From NCBI GenBank assembly GCA_963715575.1, contig OY970250.1, forward strand, positions 1,736,001 to 1,800,000: DNA of 64,000 nt. The letters run 5' to 3'. This document shows, one piece after another, positions 11,262-18,143 of the stretch. How positions within the stretch are numbered: the stretch's first letter is position 1; every line of letters starts with the position of its first letter. A model generated the notes under the pieces. That model had not been told where the DNA came from, made no database searches, and saw nothing but the letters and a program-made list of their open reading frames with translations. The position numbers were made by a program, and so were the translations under genes. Origin of the DNA: AC-32 sp963715575. GTDB taxonomy: Bacteria; Actinomycetota; Thermoleophilia; Gaiellales; Gaiellaceae.

Positions 11262-12276
11262 CGGCCACCGCGATTCGCTCGCGCTCGAGCGGCCGGGCCG
11301 TTCCCGGCGGTATCTCCTCCTCGGGGCCGTGCAACCAGCACTCGACCCGGCGGTCGCCCTCGAGCTTCACGGGGATCGGGGCCTTGCGCGGGCAGACCTC
11401 CATCGCGTCCGGGCAGCGCGGGTGGAACCGGCAGCCGCTCGGCGGGTCGATCAGGTTCGGCGGCGCGCCGGGGATCGAATGGAGCTCGGTCGTCTCGAGC
11501 GAAATCGTCGAGCGCAGCAGCTCCCGCGTGTAGGGGTGGGCCGGCTCGGCGAAGAGCGGGCGCGCCGGGCCTTCCTCGACGATCCGGCCCGCATACATGA
11601 CCGCGACCCGGTCGCAGGCCTCGGCGATGATGCCGAGGTTGTGCGTGATCAGCAGGAGCGCGGTGCCGAACTCGCGCTTCAGGTCGGCCAGGATCCCCAG
11701 AATCTGTGCCTCGACGATCACGTCGAGCGCGGTCGTCGGCTCGTCGGCCACGAGCAGCTTGGGCCGCAGCACGAGCGCGAGGGCGATCATAATCCGCTGC
11801 CGCATCCCGCCCGAGAACTCGAATGGGTACTGGCGGAATCGGGTCGGCGGAATACCCATCTTCCCCAGCGTCTCGAGCGAGCGGCGCCGGATGTCCTTCT
11901 TGGAGAGGCCCGGCTCGTGGCGCTTGAGCGTCTCCTCGAAGTGCTCCTCGATCCGCATCAGCGGGTTGAGCCGCGTCATCGGCTCCTGGAAGATCAGGCC
12001 GAGGTCGGGGCCGCGCAGCCGGCGAAGGTCTTTGTCCGCAAGCGTGACGAGGTTGCGACCTCCGTACATCACCTCGCCGTCGGACTCCGCGCCTTCCGGT
12101 AGCAGGCCGAGGATCCCGCGGCCGAGCGTCGACTTCCCGCAGCCTGACTCGCCGACGAGCCCGAGCACCTCTCCCTCGCCGATCTCGAGCGAGACGCCGT
12201 CGACCGCGCGCACCGACCCGCGCGTCGTTCCGTAGTACACGCGCAGATTCGAGACCGAGAGGACCGGGTCGCTCAG
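11251..12276 (-). CDS. dppD: Oligopeptide/dipeptide ABC transporter ATP-binding protein
   Basis: Second ATPase subunit, 341 residues. Walker A is GLVGESGCGKSTLGR, the Q-loop is in LIFQEPMTRLNP, the signature is FSGGMRQR, Walker B is LLVADEPTTALD and the H-loop is in LITHNLG. The oligo_HPY tail reads HPYTRELLRST and the Cys cluster is CRFHPRCPDAMEVC. The first strand of the fold (SDPVLSVSNLRVYYG) begins right at a CTG at 12274-12276 that overlaps the dppC stop as CTGA. The next canonical start (a GTG twelve codons later) would remove this strand, so CTG is the likely start. Confidence 0.9.
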   Translation of the reverse strand: MSDPVLSVSNLRVYYGTTRGSVRAVDGVSLEIGEGEVLGLVGESGCGKSTLGRGILGLLPEGAESDGEVMYGGRNLVTLADKDLRRLRGPDLGLIFQEPMTRLNPLMRIEEHFEETLKRHEPGLSKKDIRRRSLETLGKMGIPPTRFRQYPFEFSGGMRQRIMIALALVLRPKLLVADEPTTALDVIVEAQILGILADLKREFGTALLLITHNLGIIAEACDRVAVMYAGRIVEEGPARPLFAEPAHPYTRELLRSTISLETTELHSIPGAPPNLIDPPSGCRFHPRCPDAMEVCPRKAPIPVKLEGDRRVECWLHGPEEEIPPGTARPLERERIAVADEA

Positions 12277-13247
12277 GAGCCGACCTCGGCTTCCCCGATC
12301 GAGGTCGGAGTCCCGAGCTCGGGCGCCTCGATGCGCCGCTTGCGCAGGACCGGGTTGATCGACTCGTTGAGCCCCTCGCCGAGGAGGGTCAACCCGGTCA
12401 CGAGCAGCACGATCGCGAGACCGGGGTAGAGCCCGGTCCACCAGATTCCGGAGCTTGCGTCCGAGATCGCGCGGCTGATGTCGTAGCCCCACTCGGCCCC
12501 GGCGGACGGCTGGATCCCGTAGCCGAGGAAGCCGAGAGCGGTGAGGGTGAGAATTGCGTCCGCCGCGTTGAGTGTCGCGATCACCGGGACGTTTTGGACG
12601 ACGTTGAAGAAGACGTAGCGGCGCATGATCGTGAACGGCTTGGCGCCGATCGCTCGCGCGGCTTCCACGTACGGCTCCTCGCGAACGCTGATCACGTGGT
12701 TGCGCACAACGCGGAAGTACTGCGGGATGTAGACGACCGTGATGGCAATCGCCGCGTTGATCACGCTCTGACCACCCAGGAGGAATGCGATCACGATCGC
12801 GAGCAGGAGGTATGGGAAGGCGAAGAGTGCGTCCATGATCAGGACGAGCACGCGGTCCAACGGGCCGGCGAAGTAGCCGGAGATGATCCCGAGCGGCACC
12901 CCGACCAGCAGGCCGAGGATCAGGGCGAGGAAGACGACCTCTAGCTCGGTGCGGGCGGCCCAGATCACCCGGGAGAGGACGTCGGTCGACTGCACGGTCG
13001 TCCCGAACAGGTGCTCGGACGAGGGGTGCGCGAGCTGTTCGAAGCGCTGGCCGTTCGCCTGGTACTGGTCGAACCTGTAGGGCGAGATCGACGGGCCGAT
13101 CAGCGCCAGCACGATGAAGAACGTGGTGATCGCAGCCCCGGTCCAGAGCATGATGCGGGCGCCGCCGTGCGCCTCGGCGATCGGCGCCAGAATGCGTCGC
13201 GCGCCGACGAAGCGCCGCCTGCGCCCGCTTGTCGCCACGGCCGCCAT
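12273..13247 (-). CDS. dppC: Oligopeptide/dipeptide ABC transporter permease
   Basis: Inner-membrane permease of 324 residues. The N-terminal OppC_N segment (MLWTGAAITTFFIVLALIGP) is followed by a soluble stretch with HLFGTTVQSTDVLSRVIW and then five more transmembrane segments. The EAA loop, which contacts the ATPase, is EEPYVEAARAIGAKPFTIMRRYVF. The start ATG overlaps the dppB stop (TGATG), and the end overlaps dppD (CTGA), so the cluster is tightly coupled. Confidence 0.92.
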   Translation of the reverse strand: MAAVATSGRRRRFVGARRILAPIAEAHGGARIMLWTGAAITTFFIVLALIGPSISPYRFDQYQANGQRFEQLAHPSSEHLFGTTVQSTDVLSRVIWAARTELEVVFLALILGLLVGVPLGIISGYFAGPLDRVLVLIMDALFAFPYLLLAIVIAFLLGGQSVINAAIAITVVYIPQYFRVVRNHVISVREEPYVEAARAIGAKPFTIMRRYVFFNVVQNVPVIATLNAADAILTLTALGFLGYGIQPSAGAEWGYDISRAISDASSGIWWTGLYPGLAIVLLVTGLTLLGEGLNESINPVLRKRRIEAPELGTPTSIGEAEVGS

Positions 13248-14276
13248 CAGTACCGGATCCTCGGGTCGATGAACGCACTGGCGAGGTCGATCAGCAGGCT
13301 GATGAAGACGACGATCAGCGCGAAGACGACGATGATCCCCTGCACCGCTGCGTAGTCCCGGTTGTCGAGGTAGAAGATCAGCTCGTGACCGATCCCGGGC
13401 CAGTTGAAGGTGGTCTCGGTGAGCACCGCACCGGACAGCAGCAGCGCCATCTGCAGGCCGACGATCGTGATCACCGGAACGAGCGCGTTACGAAACGCGT
13501 GGGAGTACACGACGGAGCGCTCCGGGATCCCGCGCGCGCGAGCGGCCTCGATGTAGTCGTCCTTCAGCGTGCGGATCACGTTCACGCGCACGAGGCGGAT
13601 GAAGATGCCGCTGATCACGAGCCCGAGCGTGACCGCGGGCAGGATCAGGTGCTTGAACACGTCCCAGAACGCGGTCCAGTTCTTGTTGATCAGGGTGTCG
13701 ATCAGGAAGAGGTTTGTGTGCGTCGTCAGCAGCGCCTCCGTGATCGGGCTCGCGCGGTCGGAGGTCGGCAGGATCCCGAGGTACGAGCCGAAGAACAGCT
13801 GCGCGAGATAGCCGAGGAAGAAGACCGGCATTGCGTAGATCACGATGCCGAACAGGCGGCTGCCCGCGTCGGCCGGGGTGTCGCGGAAGCGGCCTGCCAC
13901 GAGGCCGAAGAAGACACCCACCGTGATGGCGACGAACATCGCGGCCATCGTCAGCTCGAGCGTCGCGGCTCCGTTGACCTTGATGATCTCCGTCACCTGC
14001 CGGCGGTCGGTGATGGTCGTGCCGAAGTTGCCGCGCGCCGTATCCGAGAGGTACTCCCAGGTACTGGGTCAGCATCGGCTTGTCGTAGCCGAGCCGGTGC
14101 CTGATCTTGTCCACCTCCGCCTGCGGCACGCGGCCGCCGAGCGACGCCGAGATCGGGTCTCCGGGCGCGACGCGCATCAGCAGGAAGACCATCGTCAGGA
14201 GGATCAGGACCATGGGGAAGACGAGCAGGAGGCGCGTTAGGAGGTACGCCTTGAGGGAGGTTCCTTGAGCGGCCAT
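13247..14276 (-). pseudogene. dppB: dppB permease gene interrupted by a +1 frameshift
   Basis: Oligopeptide permease gene split between two frames. The N-terminal part from the ATG at 14276 (AAQGTSLKAYLLTRLLLVFP, PGDPISASLGG, PMLTQY) is in one frame. The rest (TARGNFGTTITDRRQ, then membrane segments and the EAA loop DDYIEAARARGIPERSV) is in the next. The shift lies at about 14051-14065, where one extra C (GTACCTGGGAGTACC instead of GTACTGGGAGTACC) restores a DppB-like reading QYWEYLSD when removed. The downstream frame has its own possible GTG start at 13996, but that protein would lack the first membrane segment. Either a true mutation that inactivates the importer or an assembly error. Confidence 0.8.
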
Positions 14277-14302
14277 TGGCGGAGCTACCGATCCTGACGA
14301 AA

Positions 14303-14337
14303 AACGCCCGGGCGCGCGTCAGGCGCGCCCGGGCGTT
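14303..14337 (-). terminator. Strong intrinsic terminator between binding-protein gene and dppB
   Basis: A perfect 15-bp stem (AACGCCCGGGCGCGC paired with GCGCGCCCGGGCGTT) with a 5-base loop is followed on the minus strand by UUUUU. It lies between the upstream binding-protein gene and dppB, so it should make the binding protein more abundant than the membrane subunits, as is common in ABC importers. Confidence 0.85.
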
Positions 14338-14346
14338 CGTTGCTTG

Positions 14347-15918
14347 CTACTTCGAGATCAGCCAGAACCGCATGATGAACGTCGGGTCGAGCGTCTTCCC
14401 GATGTTCTTCACGTTGTTCCGGGAGACGGCAATCATCGCGCCCTGCCAGTAGGGGATGATCGGCGTGTCCTTCGCCGCGATGGCCTGCGCAGACCTCATC
14501 AGGGCGAGGCGCTTCTTCAGCACCTTCTGGGCCTGCTCCTTGTGGAGCGTCGTGTCCATCTGCTTGCTCTTGTAGTTGTTGGACGTGAAGTTGCTCTTCG
14601 AGTCGTAGAACGGGAGCAGGTAGTTCTCAGCGTCGACGTAGTCGGGGAACCAGCCGAGCTGGAACGCCCCGTACTGCTTCCCGAGCGCGTCGCTGTACTG
14701 CGCCCACTCAGCCGACTTCAGCGTCACCTTGAACAGGCCGCCGGCCTGCAGGGCGCGCTGGATCTCGGCGAACTCGTCGGCCGACGAATCGCCGTAGTGC
14801 GTCGGCGTGTACCAGAGCGTCAGGTCGACGGGTGTCGGGATGTTCGCGTTGTTGAGGGCCTCCCGTGCCTTCGCCAGGTTCGGCGATGCCCCATACGTGG
14901 TCTTGAACGCGTCGATGTGGCCCGGCAGGCCGGCGGCCACCATCGAGTAGAGCGGCTTGACGAGCCCGTGGTAGACGCGGCTTGCGATCGCCGCCCGCGG
15001 CATCAGGTACGCGATCGCCTTGCGCACGGGAAGCCTGCTGGTCGGGAACATGTTCACGTTCAGCACGAGATAGCGGATCGTCGCGCCGCTGCCCTTGTGC
15101 ACGACGACGCCCTTGGTCTTCTGGAGCGAGAGCAGCTCGGTCGGCGTGAAGTCGCGGAAGGCCATGTCGATGTCCTTGCGCGTGAGCGCGAGCTTCATCG
15201 TCGAGGACTTCGTGTAGTAGCGGATGATCACGCCGTCGTTCTTGGCGGGCTTGCCCCAGTACCCCTTGAACTTCTCGAACACGGCCTGCTGGCCGGGCGA
15301 GAACTTCTTGAGCTTGTAGGGCCCCGTGCCGGACTGCTTGGCCGTGCTTGACCGTAGGCGCTTCAGCGGGTAGTCGCTCTTTGAGACGATCTGGCCCGCG
15401 CCCGTAGTGAGGATCTGCGGCCAGGTGGCCTGCGGTGCCTTCAGGTTGAAGACGACGCCGTACTTTCCCTTGGCCTTCACGCTTTTCATGTTGCTGAGCA
15501 GCGTGTAGATGCCCGACGGGTCCTTGATCCGGACGACGCGGTCGAACGACCAGACGACGTCGGCCGAGGTGAACGGCTTGCCGTTGTGGAACTTCACGCC
15601 GTGGCGCAGGGAACAGACGAACGTCTTCAGGTTGCCCTTGAAGCCGCACTTCGTCGCCAGCACCGGATGCGGCGTGAGGCCGCCCGGGCCGGCTTCCAGC
15701 AGGTGCTGGAAGATCTGGTAATCGACCGTCGCGGAACCGAAGTCGTAGTTCCCCGCGGGATCGATGTTGGTAACGCTGTCGGTCGTGCCGTCCACGATGA
15801 TGCCGCCGGCTGTCTTGTGCGAAAGCGCGGAGCGCGCAGCTCCGACACCGATGGCGGCAACTACGACGAGGACGAAAGCGAGCAACGCGGCCAGACGCCA
15901 CCTGCCCTCTCGGTTCAT
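14347..15918 (-). CDS. Peptide ABC transporter substrate-binding protein (family 5), second copy
   Basis: Family 5 solute-binding protein of 523 residues, first gene of the dpp cluster. The ATG at 15918 is preceded by GGGAGGCG. The signal segment is LAALLAFVLVVVAAIGVGAA, without the lipobox Cys seen in the paralogue at 8290, so it may be membrane-anchored by its signal or released. It shares VDGTTDSVTNIDPAGNYDF, the YTKSSTMKLAL block and the final MRFWLISK with the paralogue. It is clearly richer in Lys/Arg than its paralogue, for example KKFSPGQQAVFEKFKGYWGK. Two binding proteins around one permease set suggest two ligand ranges or dose levels. Peptide specificity is inferred from the family. 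Confidence 0.9.
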   Translation of the reverse strand: MNREGRWRLAALLAFVLVVVAAIGVGAARSALSHKTAGGIIVDGTTDSVTNIDPAGNYDFGSATVDYQIFQHLLEAGPGGLTPHPVLATKCGFKGNLKTFVCSLRHGVKFHNGKPFTSADVVWSFDRVVRIKDPSGIYTLLSNMKSVKAKGKYGVVFNLKAPQATWPQILTTGAGQIVSKSDYPLKRLRSSTAKQSGTGPYKLKKFSPGQQAVFEKFKGYWGKPAKNDGVIIRYYTKSSTMKLALTRKDIDMAFRDFTPTELLSLQKTKGVVVHKGSGATIRYLVLNVNMFPTSRLPVRKAIAYLMPRAAIASRVYHGLVKPLYSMVAAGLPGHIDAFKTTYGASPNLAKAREALNNANIPTPVDLTLWYTPTHYGDSSADEFAEIQRALQAGGLFKVTLKSAEWAQYSDALGKQYGAFQLGWFPDYVDAENYLLPFYDSKSNFTSNNYKSKQMDTTLHKEQAQKVLKKRLALMRSAQAIAAKDTPIIPYWQGAMIAVSRNNVKNIGKTLDPTFIMRFWLISK

Positions 15919-15953
15919 GAAGCGCCTCCCCATGGTTGTGAATCTGTGACCCT

Positions 15954-15976
15954 GGCCCGCGCATCCGGCGCGGGCC
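15954..15976 (-). promoter_or_regulatory. Hairpin in the leader of the binding-protein gene
   Basis: GGCCCGCG and CGCGGGCC pair over 8 bp with a 7-base loop, 36 bases upstream of the start at 15918. It could be an operator half-site pair or an mRNA-stabilising 5' stem. The remaining sequence up to 16080 shows nothing else recognisable. Confidence 0.3.
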
Positions 15977-16080
15977 TCGATGTTACCCGTCATTTGCGGG
16001 GAAAGCCAGGTTCGGCGAGCAATTTCGGCCCGGGAGCCGGCATCCCTGAAACGGGGTAGGACGCGGCGCTAAAGCGCGGC

Positions 16081-16440
16081 TTGCACAAGGCCGATAGGCC
16101 TCTCGTGGACGCGGCTGAGCGCAAAGAGATCCTGTCCCGTTACGTGGACCACAGCCGCCGCTTCGACGCGGTAGCGAAGCGGCGCGGCGGCAACTCGGCC
16201 GGCGGGGAGGTCATCCCGTTCGCCGGCCCGCTGCAGGAGCTCGAGCAGGAGCCGACGGCCCGTGAGATCGAGGTGCTCCAGCTGATCTCCGACGGCCTCG
16301 TGAACCGCGAGATCGGCGTCCGCCTCTTCCTCTCGGAGGAGACGGTCAAGTCGCACGTGCGCCACCTGCTGGCGAAGCTGCAGGCCCGCTCGAGGGCCCA
16401 CGCAGTGGCCGTCGGTTTCAGGCGCGGCCTGATCGCCTAG
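16081..16440 (+). CDS. Small LuxR-type HTH protein
   Basis: DNA-binding protein of up to 119 residues made of a basic, flexible N-terminus (VDHSRRFDAVAKRRGG) and a C-terminal LuxR helix-turn-helix: PTAREIEVLQLISDGL, NREIGVRLFLSEETVKSHVRHLLAKL. There is no receiver or ligand domain, so it is a solo output domain. The start is uncertain: TTG at 16081 or GTG at 16105, neither with a convincing ribosome site; the conserved-looking part begins at the GTG. Neighbours are the divergent peptide-binding protein gene upstream and an HD-GYP gene downstream. Targets are unknown. Confidence 0.75.
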   Translation: MHKADRPLVDAAERKEILSRYVDHSRRFDAVAKRRGGNSAGGEVIPFAGPLQELEQEPTAREIEVLQLISDGLVNREIGVRLFLSEETVKSHVRHLLAKLQARSRAHAVAVGFRRGLIA

Positions 16441-16460
16441 CAGTTACAACGCATAAAGAG

Positions 16461-16484
16461 AACCGGACGTCTTCGACGCCGGTT
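16461..16484 (+). terminator. Hairpin terminator after the small LuxR gene
   Basis: AACCGGACGTC, loop TTC, GACGCCGGTT: ten base pairs with one bulged A, followed by UUCC. It starts 21 bases after the LuxR stop codon and separates that gene from the HD-GYP gene. Confidence 0.5.
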
Positions 16485-16514
16485 TCCACACCCCTGTGGA
16501 AATCCCTCAACAGG

Positions 16515-18143
16515 GTGATGTGGACAGCCTGGGGAAAACGGAAGCTACGACCCGCTGTGGGTCCGACTAGCCGCTACCAGAATTTGACGTTTCCAGTAAC
16601 CGCTGCCAGCGATGCGAGCGAGAGCAGCAAAGTGGCGACACGAGAACGCACTTTTCCTCCTCGAGGGACTAACGGCGGTTCGGAAGGTATCACCCTAAAG
16701 GGTGACTTTCAAGTAGATACTTCTAGTCTTCGGAAGGATATTGAGGGGTGGTTCCAGGCACTTTTCGGCCTTGAGTCTCGGCCGAATAATCGGGATTGGG
16801 CTCTCATCGGCTACACGGGCTGGCTTGGTGTTCTTCTTCTCGCTTTGGTGATAGCCGTTCTGTTGAGCAGTTCAGAGCCCGCTGCCACCCTCACTTGGCC
16901 GCTGGTGGCTCTCGCGGTCTCAGCGTTCATCGCCGAGATGCAAAGCGTCCGCCTGACCTCGCGAGCCAGCGTTTCTGTTTCATCTCTCCCAATCGTTCTT
17001 GCGGCGGTGATCTATGGACCGTTGGCGGCGATCGTTGTGAGCGTCGCGAGCCTCTTGTGCGACCTCCGCTCCCCGTACGCGCGATGGCTGACCTGGACTT
17101 CGTCCCGTTCGATAGCCGCCGGCTGCGCAGGGATAGTCGCGTTCGCGATTGATGGAACGGGCGCACATGGCTTCGGGCCCGTCGTCGCGGCAGTTGCGTG
17201 CGCCACGGTCGTGGAACAGCTTGGCGATCTGGCTCTCGGGTCCGTGGCGGCGCGACTGCGCGGGATAACGGTCGCCGAAATCACGAAGGCCTCTGGCGCG
17301 GCCTTTGCCGCGTTGCCGCTCTATGTCCCAATGACGGCGCTTCTGGTCTATGCCTGTCGAGAAGTCTCCACCTGGAGCGTCGTGCTCTTCTTATTCCCGG
17401 CTTTTGCAGCTCAAAAGTTCTTCCTCCTCTACCGGGAGCAGCGTGCAACTTCCGAGGAACTAACCGCAGCGATCGAGCAGCAAGAGCGAGCGAACCTGTC
17501 TTTCGCGACGGCACTCGTCGCCACGCTGGATGCGCGAGATAGATACACAGCCGGCCACTCCGCGTCGGTTGCGACCTACGCGCGCGACATTGCGAGCCGA
17601 CTAGGGCTTTCGTCCGATGAGCAGCAACTTGCTCACCTGGCTGGGCTCGTCCACGACATTGGCAAGATCGGCCTTTCACCGGGACTCCTGGAGAAGGTGG
17701 GTCCGCTGACTCTGGACGAGAGACGTCAGATGGAAGCCCATCCCGTCATCGGCGAGCGCATCTTGAGGAATGTCGAGGGTTACGAAGAGATCGCTGACAT
17801 TGTGCGTTACCACCATGAGCGCATGGACGGCCACGGCTACCCCGATGGCCTTTCCGCGCGTGAAATTCCCCTCCTCGCCCGCGTGCTTGCAGTCGCCGAC
17901 GCCTACGACGCAATGACGTCGGACAGACCGTACCGAGACGCGATGTCGTCTGACGTCGCCCGTCTACGCCTAGCTCAGGGTGTCGGGACGCAGTTTGACA
18001 CCACTGTCGTTGCGGCCTTTGAGGCGATCCTTTGCGATGCCCCCGCGAGTTACCGGTCGGGTGCGAGTGACCCCGGAGCGCCTCCTGGAGAGTCCGCGAA
18101 GCCTAGTCTCCTGCCCGTACGGTTGCGGGTCATCGCCTCTTAA
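16515..18143 (+). CDS. Membrane HD-GYP domain protein (candidate c-di-GMP phosphodiesterase)
   Basis: Signalling protein of up to 542 residues. Several hydrophobic helices (for example WLGVLLLALVIAVLLSSSE) form an N-terminal membrane sensor. A short coiled segment (TSEELTAAIEQQERANL) follows, then a complete HD-GYP domain with HSASVATYARDIA, LVHDIGKIG (HD), EAHPVIGERIL, RYHHERMDGHGYPDGL (HHExxDGxGYP) and VADAYDAMTSDRPYR. All metal and GYP residues expected for a c-di-GMP hydrolase are present. The start is unclear: GTG 16515 is first, GTG 16632 is an alternative, and no start lies between the palindrome at 16690 and the first membrane helix. Codon use is visibly less GC-rich than in neighbours. 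It converges with the LuxR ATPase gene, overlapping by 14 bp. Confidence 0.85.
   Translation: MMWTAWGKRKLRPAVGPTSRYQNLTFPVTAASDASESSKVATRERTFPPRGTNGGSEGITLKGDFQVDTSSLRKDIEGWFQALFGLESRPNNRDWALIGYTGWLGVLLLALVIAVLLSSSEPAATLTWPLVALAVSAFIAEMQSVRLTSRASVSVSSLPIVLAAVIYGPLAAIVVSVASLLCDLRSPYARWLTWTSSRSIAAGCAGIVAFAIDGTGAHGFGPVVAAVACATVVEQLGDLALGSVAARLRGITVAEITKASGAAFAALPLYVPMTALLVYACREVSTWSVVLFLFPAFAAQKFFLLYREQRATSEELTAAIEQQERANLSFATALVATLDARDRYTAGHSASVATYARDIASRLGLSSDEQQLAHLAGLVHDIGKIGLSPGLLEKVGPLTLDERRQMEAHPVIGERILRNVEGYEEIADIVRYHHERMDGHGYPDGLSAREIPLLARVLAVADAYDAMTSDRPYRDAMSSDVARLRLAQGVGTQFDTTVVAAFEAILCDAPASYRSGASDPGAPPGESAKPSLLPVRLRVIAS
16690..16705. promoter_or_regulatory. CCCT-AA-AGGG palindrome near the 5' end of the HD-GYP gene
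   Basis: TCACCCTAAAGGGTGA has 7-bp perfect arms around AA. It lies inside the annotated 5' part of the HD-GYP frame but upstream of the first membrane helix. CCCTA-type elements also lie upstream of the LuxR ATPase gene (about 20670) and the small LuxR gene (21082-21098). It is a possible operator for a LuxR-type protein of this cluster (inference). Confidence 0.4.

Noticed and set aside
13247..13996. The downstream dppB frame as a complete independent permease gene
   Set aside because: It lacks the first transmembrane segment and the adjacent upstream frame supplies exactly the missing N-terminus; a single extra base explains the split.
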